The notes under the pieces: model-generated
Databases searched by the model: none
Told to the model about the DNA's origin: nothing
Seen by the model: only the letters and a program-made list of their open reading frames with translations
Assembly: GCF_900094545.1 (NCBI RefSeq)
Contig: NZ_FMAH01000009.1
Location: 62,001 to 126,000, forward strand
Direction of reading: 5' to 3'
Source: Martinezella miluonensis
Lineage (GTDB): Bacteria > Pseudomonadota > Alphaproteobacteria > Rhizobiales > Rhizobiaceae
DNA: 64,000 nt
In this document: positions 1-9,789 of the stretch, in pieces
Layout of the letters: each line of letters opens with the position of its first letter
How positions within the stretch are numbered: position 1 is the stretch's first letter
Program-made: the position numbers and the translations under genes

Positions 1-488
1 AGGCCGAGTCGACCAATTCCTTGATTGACCAGGGCGCCGACGTCATTGCCTGCCAGGTCGACAGCCCCAAAGTAGTTGTCGAAACGGCAGAGAAGCGCGG
101 CGTATACTCATGCGGGTATCATTCGAGCCAGGCCGACATCGCGCCGAAGGGTTTCCTGACGGGCGCAGAGTGGAACTGGTTTGCGCCCTACAGCAACTTC
201 GTCGATGCCGCGCGGGGCGGCAAGCCTCCCGTTCACTATCTTCGCGGCGGTTTCGCCGAAAACTTCATCAAGAACACTCCGTTCGGCTCGGCAGTAACAG
301 CAGAGGCCCGCGCGGCGGCAGAAAAGGCCCAAGCGGCACTCGCGTCAGGGGGCCTGTCAATCTATGCTGGTCCCTTGAAAGACAACAACGGCAACGTCGT
401 CATTCCGCAAGGAACGAGCTTTGCCGAAAACGATCATCGACTGGACAAGATTGACTATCTGGTCGACGGCGTGATCGGTCAGAAGTGA
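1..488 (+). CDS. BMP family ABC transporter substrate-binding protein, C-terminal part
   Basis: The gene enters from the left edge; the reading frame is open from base 3 and ends with TGA at 486-488, leaving about 161 residues. The sequence fits the C-terminal half of BMP/PnrA-type periplasmic binding proteins (lobe motif QGADVIACQVDSP, then GYHSSQADIAP and a conserved W-N-W segment). Members of this family bind nucleosides or purine-type ligands and deliver them to the membrane complex. Two permeases and a double ATPase follow in the order usual for this family, and the next gene starts 10 bases downstream, so they are probably one operon. The signal peptide lies outside the window. The exact ligand cannot be read from this fragment. 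Confidence 0.85.
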   Translation, partial: AESTNSLIDQGADVIACQVDSPKVVVETAEKRGVYSCGYHSSQADIAPKGFLTGAEWNWFAPYSNFVDAARGGKPPVHYLRGGFAENFIKNTPFGSAVTAEARAAAEKAQAALASGGLSIYAGPLKDNNGNVVIPQGTSFAENDHRLDKIDYLVDGVIGQK

Positions 489-498
489 GGTCGGTCCG

Positions 499-1575
499 AT
501 GGTCGACCTAACACGAGCTCTGACGGCAGTGCCAGCACGAAAATGGAATCCAAATTACGTCGCAGTGACGGCCCCGCTGGGGGCCGTCATCGTTGCCTCG
601 ATCATTTTTGCGACGTTTGTCGGACTCTACGGTTTTGACCCCTTGAAGGTTTTCACCTTCATTGTGGAAGGCGGGTTCGGCAGCGGATTCGCCTGGCAGG
701 ATACCCTTTCGCGTGCGGCTCCGCTCATTCTCGTTGGGCTCGCAGTGGCGATACCCGCGCAAGCCGGTATGGTCATCATCGGCGGGGAAGGAGCTATCGT
801 TCTCGGAGGGCTTGCGGCCGCCGTCATCACCCTGCCGTTCATGGGTGCTCCACCACTTCCAATGCAGCTATTGATGATCCTGGCGGGATGTATTGTCGGA
901 GCCATCTGGTTTGGGCTTGTTGGTCTTCTACGGCAATGGCGCGGCCTTAACGAAACGATAACAGGCCTCCTCCTCGCTTACATTGGTCTTGCGATCTTCA
1001 ATCAACTCGTGGAGGGCGTGCTTCGCGATCCGGCCAGTCTCGATAAACCATCAACGCATCCGATCGGCGCCAGCTATATGTTGCCGACTATCCCAGGCAC
1101 ATACATTCATATCGGCCTGGTAATAGCTACGGGCATGGCTCTTATCGCCTTCGTTGTCATTCGCTTTACGAAATGGGGATTCGCTCTTCGCGTGGTTGGC
1201 GGCAGTGAGCGGGTTGCGCGAATGATCGGCCTGCGGGTCAACCGCTGGATCATCGGGGCTGCCGCAGCCGGTGGCGCAATGGCGGGTTTGGCTGGCGCTA
1301 TCGAGGTGGCAGCCGTGCAAGGCACAGCCAATTCCTCGCTACACGTTGGCTATGGCTTCAGTGGTATTCTTGTGGCCTTCCTTTCTCGCCATTATCCCCT
1401 CGCCGTTATCCCAGTGTCGATATTGATCGGCGGCGTTCAAGCCAGCGGCAGTCTCCTTCAGCGTCGCCTGGGCCTGCCGGACGCAACGGTGCTGGTCTAC
1501 CAGGGCATCATCTTCGTTTGCGTTCTGTTGGGCGACGCGATGGTTCGCAAACTCAGCGATAGTGGGAGGAGCTAG
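499..1575 (+). CDS. ABC transporter permease, BMP/nucleoside type (first)
   Basis: This 358-residue integral membrane protein has at least eight hydrophobic segments (about residues 25-46, 74-112, 124-144, 153-173, 203-224, 252-274, 288-314 and 330-349). Its length and the GEGAIVLGG segment fit the larger permease of BMP-type nucleoside importers (BPD_transp_2 superfamily, as in YufP/NupP). It should form half of the transmembrane channel, paired with the product of the next gene. ATG at 499 is preceded by GAGGTCGG, which overlaps the end of the upstream binding-protein gene, and the next gene starts three bases after the stop. Membership in one operon is clear from spacing; the substrate is inferred only from the family. 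Confidence 0.9.
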   Translation: MVDLTRALTAVPARKWNPNYVAVTAPLGAVIVASIIFATFVGLYGFDPLKVFTFIVEGGFGSGFAWQDTLSRAAPLILVGLAVAIPAQAGMVIIGGEGAIVLGGLAAAVITLPFMGAPPLPMQLLMILAGCIVGAIWFGLVGLLRQWRGLNETITGLLLAYIGLAIFNQLVEGVLRDPASLDKPSTHPIGASYMLPTIPGTYIHIGLVIATGMALIAFVVIRFTKWGFALRVVGGSERVARMIGLRVNRWIIGAAAAGGAMAGLAGAIEVAAVQGTANSSLHVGYGFSGILVAFLSRHYPLAVIPVSILIGGVQASGSLLQRRLGLPDATVLVYQGIIFVCVLLGDAMVRKLSDSGRS

Positions 1576-1578
1576 CCC

Positions 1579-2505
1579 ATGGAAATGACCTCTCTCGGCT
1601 GGACCGTCCTGCCTCTCGCTATCCTAGCGGGTGCGATCCGGGTCTCGACCCCATTTATTTTCGTCAGTCTCGGCGAGAGCATCACTGAGAAGTCCGGGCG
1701 CATCAATCTCGGTCTTGAAGGTAACCTCGTTCTGGGAGCGATGTCCGCCTACGCCGTTTCGTTCCTTAGCGGGTCGCCGTGGGCTGGTGTTCTCGCCGCC
1801 GGCGCGGTGGGCATGCTCTTTGGCACGTTGCATGGTCTCCTTTGTAGCGTAAGGCGGGTCAACGACACAGCAATCGGTATTAGTCTCATGGTACTTGGCA
1901 CCGGCTTGGCCTTCTTCTGGGGAAAGCCATTCATCGAACCGAAAGCGCCGTCACTGCCGACAATTCCACTGGGATTTTGGACTGATATCCCTCAGGTTCA
2001 GTCCGCTCTCGACGTAAATGTGCTCTTCTTTGTTGGAGTGGCACTGGCGTTCGTGTTGCGCATCTTTTTCAACCGGACCGGTTGGGGCCTTATGCTGCGG
2101 ACTGTTGGAGACAGCGAGGACGCCGCGCGTTCCTTAGGTTTCCCAGTTCTGAAAGTACGGATTCTCGCGACCAGTGTCGGCGGATTTCTCGCGGGCGTGG
2201 GCGGCAGCTTCCTGTCCCTCTCTTATCCCGGTAGTTGGAGCGAAGGCTTGTCCAGTGGGCAGGGGATCATGGCTGTCGCTTTGGTGATTTTTGCGAGGTG
2301 GGACCCGGTCAGAGCGCTTTGGGCGTCGCTCCTGTTCGGAGGGGCCGGCGCAATCGGCCCTGCCCTCCAGGGAATGGGAATTACCGGCTTTTACTACCTT
2401 TTCAACGCGGCTCCATATGTCCTGACGTTGGCGATCATGATTGCGTCGACCTCTCGAGTTCAGACGTTCACTGACGCACCGGGTGAACTTAGCCTGCACC
2501 GATAA
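1579..2505 (+). CDS. ABC transporter permease, BMP/nucleoside type (second)
   Basis: A 308-residue hydrophobic protein of the same BPD_transp_2 superfamily as its upstream neighbour, and shorter, as the second permease of BMP-type importers usually is (YufQ/NupQ type). The N-terminal ESITEKSGRINLGLEG segment is typical of this subunit. It should form a heterodimeric channel with the preceding permease. The ATG at 1579 has a GGAGGAGC ribosome binding site that overlaps the end of the upstream gene. The ATPase gene follows after 18 bases. No lesions are visible. Substrate assignment (nucleoside or purine) comes from the family, not from residues seen here. Confidence 0.9.
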   Translation: MEMTSLGWTVLPLAILAGAIRVSTPFIFVSLGESITEKSGRINLGLEGNLVLGAMSAYAVSFLSGSPWAGVLAAGAVGMLFGTLHGLLCSVRRVNDTAIGISLMVLGTGLAFFWGKPFIEPKAPSLPTIPLGFWTDIPQVQSALDVNVLFFVGVALAFVLRIFFNRTGWGLMLRTVGDSEDAARSLGFPVLKVRILATSVGGFLAGVGGSFLSLSYPGSWSEGLSSGQGIMAVALVIFARWDPVRALWASLLFGGAGAIGPALQGMGITGFYYLFNAAPYVLTLAIMIASTSRVQTFTDAPGELSLHR

Positions 2506-2523
2506 GAACGAAAGGAAAGCAGC

Positions 2524-4029
2524 ATGAATGCGATCAGTTTGGACCTGGTGGACATGACCAAGCGGTTCGGCGCGCTCACGGCACTCGACGGTGTTTGCCT
2601 GTCCGTCAGGGCTGGAAGCGTCCACGCGCTGCTGGGCGAGAATGGCGCGGGCAAGAGTACGCTCGTCAAATGCCTTGTCGGCTTCTATCAGCCAGACGAA
2701 GGTTCGATCCTGGTTGACGGTCGAGGAGCCAATATCGTAACGCCAAAAGACGCTGATGCCCTAGGGATTGGCATGGTGTATCAGCATTTTACCCTAGTTC
2801 CGTCCATGACCGTTGCCGAAAATCTTGTGGTGAGCGAAGCGCGGTTGCCGGGCTTGATTGATTGGCACTCGACCAGCGAACGGTTGCAGGCGCTGATGAA
2901 GACCATGCCTTTCCACGTTCCTCTCAACGTCCGTGTGTCTCAGTTGTCAGCTGGTGAGAAGCAGAAAGCCGAGTTGATTAAGCAGCTCTATCTCGGTCGC
3001 CGTCTCCTGATACTGGACGAGCCCACCTCTGTATTGACGCCCGATGAGGCGAAGGAGGTTCTGGGCTTCGTGCGGCAACTCACCGGGACCGGAGAACTCA
3101 GCGCCATCCTCATCACACACAAGTTCGAAGAGGTGACCCGCTACGCCGACGACGCCACGATTTTGCGTAAGGGGCGCGCGGTCCATACGGGCCGCGTGGC
3201 GGAAATGACCACTGCAGAGATGGCAGAGGCGATGATCGGCCATGCATTGGAGAAGAAGAGCGTCAAGGCTCGGGTTCCAATACATTCCGAAACGCTTTTG
3301 TCAATCCAGGGTCTCAGCGCACTGGGGGATATAGGCTTGCCTGCAGTCAAGGACGTTTCTCTTGATGTTGGAAGGTGCGAGATCGTCGGTGTCGCCGGAG
3401 TATCCGGGAATGGCCAGAAGGAATTGGTCGAGGCCCTGATGGGACAGCGAGATCGCTCGGGCGTTGTCAAAGTATGCGGCAGGGCCTTCCGGGGAACCCG
3501 GAAAGAAATCGCCGATCTCGGAGTCTACGGTCTCCCACAAGAGCCCTTGAGGAATGCCTGCGTCCCACGCATGTCGCTTCAGGAGAACATGGCGCTTCGA
3601 AACTTCGACAGACCGCCGGTCGCCGTGGGCCAGTTCATCAGTAGCAAGGCAATGGCGAAGCAAGCGCTGAACTTTGTTCAGCAGTTCCGCGTAAAGACAA
3701 CAGGGCTCGATGCCGAAATGACCACACTGTCCGGAGGTAACGTGCAGCGGGCTGTGCTCGCACGCGAACTGACAAATGAGGTGCAGGTTCTCATTGCCTC
3801 AAACCCCACTTTCGGCCTGGATTTCAAGGCCTGCGACGAGACCCGTGAAAGGATTGTCAATGCTCGCAACAACGGCGCCGCCGTCCTGCTACTTTCCGAG
3901 GATCTCGACGAGCTATTCGATCTTGCCGATCGCATCGTTGTTATAAGCGAAGGCCGGCTTGTTTACGAGGTTGACGTCGCAACCGCGGACAAACAGACCA
4001 TCGGCCGACATATGGCCGGTGCAGCCTGA
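2524..4029 (+). CDS. ABC transporter double ATPase, BMP/nucleoside type
   Basis: A 501-residue protein made of two fused nucleotide-binding domains, as in YufO/NupO and other carbohydrate/nucleoside-type ATPases. The first domain has a full Walker A (GENGAGKST, residues 38-46), a signature around LSAGEKQKAEL and a Walker B ending ILDEPTS. The second has a degenerate Walker A (GVSGNGQKE) and signature LSGGNVQRAVLARE, and its Walker B position reads IASNPT rather than the usual D-E. The second site is therefore probably not catalytic, which is common in this class. Start ATG 2524 follows AAAGGAAAG. It is the last gene of the operon; a strong inverted repeat follows the stop. Confidence 0.92.
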   Translation: MNAISLDLVDMTKRFGALTALDGVCLSVRAGSVHALLGENGAGKSTLVKCLVGFYQPDEGSILVDGRGANIVTPKDADALGIGMVYQHFTLVPSMTVAENLVVSEARLPGLIDWHSTSERLQALMKTMPFHVPLNVRVSQLSAGEKQKAELIKQLYLGRRLLILDEPTSVLTPDEAKEVLGFVRQLTGTGELSAILITHKFEEVTRYADDATILRKGRAVHTGRVAEMTTAEMAEAMIGHALEKKSVKARVPIHSETLLSIQGLSALGDIGLPAVKDVSLDVGRCEIVGVAGVSGNGQKELVEALMGQRDRSGVVKVCGRAFRGTRKEIADLGVYGLPQEPLRNACVPRMSLQENMALRNFDRPPVAVGQFISSKAMAKQALNFVQQFRVKTTGLDAEMTTLSGGNVQRAVLARELTNEVQVLIASNPTFGLDFKACDETRERIVNARNNGAAVLLLSEDLDELFDLADRIVVISEGRLVYEVDVATADKQTIGRHMAGAA

Positions 4030-4056
4030 CGATCTTGCGACAGGATCCGATAGTGC

Positions 4057-4082
4057 CGGTCAAAGCGGCCGCTTGCTGACCG
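4057..4082 (+). terminator. Hairpin downstream of the BMP-type importer operon
   Basis: The arms CGGTCA and TGACCG enclose the self-complementary AAGCGGCCGCTT with a two-base bulge, giving one long GC-rich hairpin 27 bases after the ATPase stop. There is no clear T-tract, so it may be a terminator helped by other factors or an mRNA 3' end stabiliser. It lies between two convergent blocks. Confidence 0.4.
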
Positions 4083-4237
4083 CGCCAGCGACAGCCTCCC
4101 CTATACCGTGTCGCAAATCGCGGCACTGTAAATTGTGTGCCTCGATAAGTCCGTCCTTCTTCCGGGCACCAAACGAAGGGTCAAGCGAGACTCCACAAAG
4201 ATGGAACTCGGTGGTAACCATGGCCCCTTGCCTCCAC

Positions 4238-5200
<963 letters not shown>

Positions 5201-5218
5201 CCTGTCTCTCCCCTACCC

Positions 5219-5917
5219 TCAAGCCGCCGCACGCGTCGTATGCTGTTCGATACGTTTTTCGTGCTCACCCTGGGTCAGCCGGTGCACGTAGATCCCGGGC
5301 AGGTGGATCTGATCGGGATCGAGACTGCCGGCGGACACGATTTCCTCGACTTCGGCGACGCAGATCTTGCCGCAGGTGGCCGCCGGCGGGTTGAAGTTGC
5401 GGGCCGTCTTGCGGAAGACAAGGTTGCCTGTCGTATCTGCCTTCCACGCCTTCACGATCGAGAGGTCGGCGACGATGCCGGTTTCGAGCACATAGCTCTC
5501 GCCGTTGAAGGTCTTAAGCTCCTTACCTTCGGCAACGACAGTGCCGACGCCAGTCTTGGTGTAGAACCCTCCAATCCCGGCACCGCCTGCCCGCATGCGT
5601 TCGGCGAGTGTCCCTTGCGGGTTGAACTCAAGCTCCAGTTCACCGCTCAAGTACTGCCTCATGAACTCGGCGTTCTCGCCGACATAGGACGAGATCATCT
5701 TCCTGATCTGCTTGGTCCTCAACAGCACACCGAGGCCGAAGTCATCGACGCCGCAGTTGTTCGAGGCGATGGTTAGGTCTTTAGTACCGGCCGCACGGAT
5801 TGCATCGATCAACAGCTCCGGAATTCCACAAAGTCCGAAGCCACCAGACGCGATGGACATCCCGTCGAACAGCAGGCCTTCGAGAGCTGCCTGTGGGTTC
5901 TCGTACGTCTTATTCAT
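5219..5917 (-). CDS. scoA: 3-oxoacid (acetoacetate) CoA-transferase subunit A
   Basis: A 232-residue alpha subunit of the SCOT/AtoD/PcaI family, with the N-terminal glycine-rich segment [11 protein letters not shown] and the conserved [12 protein letters not shown] segment. It pairs with the beta subunit encoded immediately downstream to form the CoA-transferase. ATG 5917 follows a strong GAGGGGAG site. It is the first gene of a short minus-strand operon (A, B, then the thiolase relic). The 83 bases between it and the aldehyde dehydrogenase gene upstream leave room for a promoter, so it may or may not be co-transcribed with that gene. Confidence 0.9.
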   Translation of the reverse strand: MNKTYENPQAALEGLLFDGMSIASGGFGLCGIPELLIDAIRAAGTKDLTIASNNCGVDDFGLGVLLRTKQIRKMISSYVGENAEFMRQYLSGELELEFNPQGTLAERMRAGGAGIGGFYTKTGVGTVVAEGKELKTFNGESYVLETGIVADLSIVKAWKADTTGNLVFRKTARNFNPPAATCGKICVAEVEEIVSAGSLDPDQIHLPGIYVHRLTQGEHEKRIEQHTTRAAA

Positions 5918-6000
5918 AATCTCCCCTCATTTTATGTGGTTCACAGGATTTCGGCACGCGCATTTTGGTTTGAAGCCAAGTCGGTTGATGGGACTGCGAC

Positions 6001-7410
6001 TCACCCCCGGTTGATGCAGACGACCTTTGGCTGGGTCATGTCCTCGTAGGCGAAACGCACACCTTCGCGGCCCATGCTGCCGTATTTGAAGCCACCGAAG
6101 GGCATGGCATCGAAGCGGTAATCGGACGAGTCGTTGATCATCACCCCGCCGGCTTCGATCCGATTGGCTGCGTCGAGCGCGACGTTGAGATCGCTTGTGA
6201 AGATACCGGCATGCAGGCTGTAGTCAGGATCGTTTGCCATCTCGACCGCTTCATCGAGCGTGTCGAATGGCGCAAGCATAACCACCGGTGCAAACACTTC
6301 CTCATGCCAAAGACGACAGGTCGGGGGCGTGCCTTCCAGTACCGTCGGATAGTAGAGGCTACCTTCACGACGATGGCCGCAGAGCAGCTTGGCACCCGTA
6401 TTGATGGCTTCGTCGACGGCACTTTCGGTGCGTTCTGCCACCTGTTTGGAAATCATCGGACCGACGTCGGTACCCTCTTGCAATGGATCGCCGGCCTTGA
6501 GCTCGTTCGTTGCCGCAACAAAGGCATCGCGGAATCGGTCGTAGAGCTCGGTTTGGATCAGAACACGCTGGGCGCCGATGCAGTTTTGGCCAGCCGCCCA
6601 GAACGCGCCGGAGACGCAAGCCTCGACAGCCTTGTCGAAGTCGCAATCGTTCATGACGATTACGGGCGCATTGCCACCAAGCTCCATCGCGAGCTTCTTC
6701 AATCCCGCCGCGCGGCTGATCGCTTCGCCGGTGGCAAACCCGCCGGTAAAGGACACCATGCGCACCTCGCGTGCGGTGATCATCGCAGTCACCAGTTCCC
6801 TGTCGCCATGGGAGATGGTGATGACATCCTGTGGCAGACCCGACTCACGCAACACTTCGACCAGCTTGATCGCCGAGAACGGTGTTAGGTTCGATGGCTT
6901 GAGCAGCACTGCATTGCCGCCGGCAATGGCAGGACCGAGCTTGTGCGCAACGAGGTTCAAAGGGTCGTTGTAAGGCGTGATGGCGGTGATGATGCCGAGC
7001 GGTTCGCGGGTGAACCAACCCTGACGTTGTTCCGAGCCGGTATAGGCATCGAAAGGCACGATCTCGCCGGCATTACGCTTGGCCTCTTCCGCCGACAGCT
7101 TCAGTGTATTGACGCAGCGGAGCACTTCTTTCCGCGCCTGAACGATAGTCTTACCGGCCTCGCGAACGATGGTCTCGGCGAAATCGTCACGACGGCTTTC
7201 GATGATCCGGGCGGCGCCCTCGAGGATGCTCGCCCGTTTGTGCCGCGGCAGATTGCGTGAGATCTCGGCGCCGCGGCCGGCGGTTGCCAGCAGACGATCG
7301 ATCTCCGCCGGGTCGGTTGCCTCGACCGTCCCAAGCAGCGCCCCATCGTAGGGGCTATGAACAGAGATCGGCGCCGTGCTTGTCGGGATGTGTAGTTTGG
7401 CTGCAGTCAT
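6001..7410 (-). CDS. Aldehyde dehydrogenase (NAD(P)+-dependent)
   Basis: A member of the aldehyde dehydrogenase superfamily that oxidises an aldehyde to the acid. Visible motifs are the N-anchoring [18 protein letters not shown], the general-base segment [11 protein letters not shown] (Glu) and the catalytic cysteine in [11 protein letters not shown] place the start at ATG 7410 (469 residues) because GGGGAACC lies eight bases upstream; a longer frame reaches 7476 but its extra 22 residues do not look like the family. The gene follows a class III aminotransferase by about 150 bases on the same strand, so a likely job is to oxidise the semialdehyde made by transamination of an omega-amino acid. 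The exact substrate is not readable. Confidence 0.88.
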   Translation of the reverse strand: MTAAKLHIPTSTAPISVHSPYDGALLGTVEATDPAEIDRLLATAGRGAEISRNLPRHKRASILEGAARIIESRRDDFAETIVREAGKTIVQARKEVLRCVNTLKLSAEEAKRNAGEIVPFDAYTGSEQRQGWFTREPLGIITAITPYNDPLNLVAHKLGPAIAGGNAVLLKPSNLTPFSAIKLVEVLRESGLPQDVITISHGDRELVTAMITAREVRMVSFTGGFATGEAISRAAGLKKLAMELGGNAPVIVMNDCDFDKAVEACVSGAFWAAGQNCIGAQRVLIQTELYDRFRDAFVAATNELKAGDPLQEGTDVGPMISKQVAERTESAVDEAINTGAKLLCGHRREGSLYYPTVLEGTPPTCRLWHEEVFAPVVMLAPFDTLDEAVEMANDPDYSLHAGIFTSDLNVALDAANRIEAGGVMINDSSDYRFDAMPFGGFKYGSMGREGVRFAYEDMTQPKVVCINRG

Positions 7411-7563
7411 TGGCCAGGTTCCCCATTCGTGATGGACCTCCCGTCCAGAGGTCGAGTTTGTTTGCAAGGCAAGCAATCCCCCTGCCCCGTTCCGGCTTCA
7501 TGCAGCCGTTGGTGACAAGCCTTCGCCAGCCGGCATCACCGGCCGCCATGGCTTGAGTATCGA

Positions 7564-8967
7564 TCAGACCTTCTGGCCGTCGCGAACCAGTTCGTCCATG
7601 ACGGAGCGAACGGCCCTCTCGGCAATCGAGATGATCTCGTCGACTTCTTCTTTCGTGGTGACAAGCGGTGGGGCAAAGCCCAGGATGTCGCCATGCGGCA
7701 TGGCGCGGGCAATTAGACCACAGTCACGAGCAGCCTTCGAAACGCGAGCCCCCACCTTCTTTGACGGATCAAAGCGCTTCTTGTTTTCGCGGTCGCTGAC
7801 GAACTCAATAGCCCCCATCAGGCCGACGCCGCGCACTTCTCCGACGATCGGCAGCTGGGCGAACTTCTCCGTCAGCTGCGCCTGGAAGTAGGCACCAACT
7901 TCGCGGGCATTGCCCGGCAGATCTTCCTTCTCGACGATGTCGAGAACGGCATTGGCCGCCGCCGCACCGATCGGATGGCCGGAATAGGTGTAACCATGTG
8001 AGAAGGAGCCGACACGATCCGCCCCCTCTTCCATCACCTTGTAGATCTTTTCGCCAACGATCGCAGCAGAAAGCGGGAAGTAAGCCGATGTCAGTCCCTT
8101 GGCGACGGTGATCAGGTCCGGTTCGATGCCATAGTGCTGCGAGCCGAACATGGAGCCGGTACGGCCGAAGCCGGTAATGACCTCGTCGGCGATCAGCAGC
8201 ACGTCGTGCTTCTTCAGCACCGCCTGAATCGCTTCCCAATAGCCCTCCGGCGGCGGCGTAATGCCACCTGTGCCGAGAACCGGTTCGCCGATGAAGGCGC
8301 CGACATTGTCCGGGCCGAGCGTCTCGATCAGCTGATCGAGCTCCGCCGCACGGCGGGCAGAGAACTCGCGCTCGGTCTCGCCCGGATTGGCACCCCAATA
8401 GTGATGCGGCACGCCGGTATGGACGACTTGCGGTAACGGCAAGTCCATGTGGTCATGGTAGTAGCTCATGCCGGTCATCGAGCCCGACATGATGCTGCAG
8501 CCATGATAGCCGCGTTCACGCGAGATGATCTTCTTCTTGTTCGGTTTGCCACGCAGATTGTTGTAGTACCAGACGAGCTTGGCATGGGTCTCGTTGGCAT
8601 CCGAACCGGACATGCCATAGAACACCTTGCTCATCTTGCCCGGCGCCATCTTCACGAGACGGTCGGAGAGTATCGCCAGCTCGTCGGTCGTGTGGGCCGC
8701 GTAGGAGTGATAGTAGGCAAGGCGATAGGCTTGACGCGAAATCGCTTCAGCGACCTCGGTACGACCGTAGCCGACATTGACGCAGTACAGACCTGCAAAG
8801 CCATCGATCAGTTGATTGCCATGCGCATCCTGGATGCGGATCCCCTTCCCCGTTTCGACGATCGTCGGCTCGCCAAGCTTGCCCGAGGCGAACTCCTTCA
8901 GCTGTGTAAATGGATGCAAGACTGCGTTGCGATCCTTCTCGCTGATGTCTTGGATGTTGATCGTCAT
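7564..8967 (-). CDS. Class III (omega) aminotransferase
   Basis: A 467-residue PLP enzyme of aminotransferase class III. Motifs include the fold-specific ADEVITGFGRTG segment, containing the aspartate that binds the PLP ring nitrogen, and the Schiff-base lysine in TVAKGLTSAYFPLSA. Members with this N-terminus (HPFTQLKEF) use omega-amino acids or amines such as GABA, beta-alanine or putrescine-like donors with pyruvate. ATG 8967 follows AAGGGAAA. The aldehyde dehydrogenase gene downstream and the divergent Lrp-type regulator upstream suggest a small amine or amino-acid degradation module controlled by amino-acid availability. The donor substrate remains unassigned. Confidence 0.9.
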   Translation of the reverse strand: MTINIQDISEKDRNAVLHPFTQLKEFASGKLGEPTIVETGKGIRIQDAHGNQLIDGFAGLYCVNVGYGRTEVAEAISRQAYRLAYYHSYAAHTTDELAILSDRLVKMAPGKMSKVFYGMSGSDANETHAKLVWYYNNLRGKPNKKKIISRERGYHGCSIMSGSMTGMSYYHDHMDLPLPQVVHTGVPHHYWGANPGETEREFSARRAAELDQLIETLGPDNVGAFIGEPVLGTGGITPPPEGYWEAIQAVLKKHDVLLIADEVITGFGRTGSMFGSQHYGIEPDLITVAKGLTSAYFPLSAAIVGEKIYKVMEEGADRVGSFSHGYTYSGHPIGAAAANAVLDIVEKEDLPGNAREVGAYFQAQLTEKFAQLPIVGEVRGVGLMGAIEFVSDRENKKRFDPSKKVGARVSKAARDCGLIARAMPHGDILGFAPPLVTTKEEVDEIISIAERAVRSVMDELVRDGQKV

Positions 8968-9204
8968 AATTTTCCCTTTCGGTGCGCGCCGACGTTTCGG
9001 ACTACTCGAGGAATATTTGCATCGGAGGTTCTTGACGAAATCGTCAAAAGGAATTTTCCGAACAAGCGGCAGGCTACTTTGCCCGTTCCCACGACGTTTC
9101 CTTCTACAATGACAATATGTTGGAGTGCATGCCGATTGACGGCGATTTACATAATTGTTACGCAGGATTTATGCATATTGGACGTACGCACGCAGGAATT
9201 TGTC
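8968..9204. promoter_or_regulatory. Divergent promoter region between aminotransferase and Lrp-type regulator
   Basis: This 237-base non-coding stretch separates the two divergent starts and is locally AT-richer than its flanks (for example around 9105-9180). Lrp/AsnC regulators commonly act on the adjacent divergent promoter, so this is the expected operator region. I could not define a convincing consensus box by eye. Confidence 0.5.
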
Positions 9205-9675
9205 ATGATTAAGCTAGATCGCGCAGACGTCGCGCTTCTTGAAGCGCTGCAAGTAAACTGTCGCCTGACTTCCGAAGAACTCTCTGAAATCGCTCATCTG
9301 TCCCCAACCGCATGCCAGCGGCGTTTGAAGCGACTTCGAGCCGAAGGCGTCATCGAAGCCGACATCTCCGTCGTCTCGCCAAAAGCTGTTGGTCGTCAGA
9401 TCACCATGATCGTCCTGGTCTCGCTCGAGCGGGAGCGAGTCGACATTGTTGATCGCTTCAAGGCTGCCATCCGAGACACACGAGAAGTTATGATCGGCTA
9501 TTACGTCACGGGCGACGCTGACTTCATTCTGGTTATCACGGCCCGTGATATGGAAGGGTATGAGCAATTTACGCGACGCTTCTTTTACGAGAATCCGGAC
9601 ATCAAGGGCTTCAAGACCATGGTTGTTATGGATCGCGTGAAAGCAGGTTTTGCCTTTCCGATTGATGTCGATTGA
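9205..9675 (+). CDS. Lrp/AsnC family transcriptional regulator
   Basis: A 156-residue regulator: an N-terminal winged helix-turn-helix (about residues 1-60, LSPTACQRRLKRLRAEGVIEA) and a C-terminal RAM ligand-binding domain (from about residue 65, containing GDADFILVI). The start is ATG 9205, preceded by AGGAA; the open frame upstream is antisense to the aminotransferase and is not part of the protein. It is divergent from the aminotransferase/aldehyde dehydrogenase pair and is its likely regulator, with an amino acid or the substrate amine as effector. The length is typical of the family. Confidence 0.93.
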   Translation: MIKLDRADVALLEALQVNCRLTSEELSEIAHLSPTACQRRLKRLRAEGVIEADISVVSPKAVGRQITMIVLVSLERERVDIVDRFKAAIRDTREVMIGYYVTGDADFILVITARDMEGYEQFTRRFFYENPDIKGFKTMVVMDRVKAGFAFPIDVD

Positions 9676-9789
9676 AACACTATCTCGTCGGCTTACGGCG
9701 AAGCGCGAAGAAGAGCCTTGTAGGGCAAACGTGATCGGCAAATGAGAGCACCTCTTGTTCAAGTCGTAACGGCAGTATTTGAAAGCCTT

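Noticed and set aside
8449-9204. A long plus-strand frame continuous with the Lrp-type gene.
   Set aside because: It is antisense to the aminotransferase, shows no family likeness, and the regulator has its own ATG and ribosome site at 9205.
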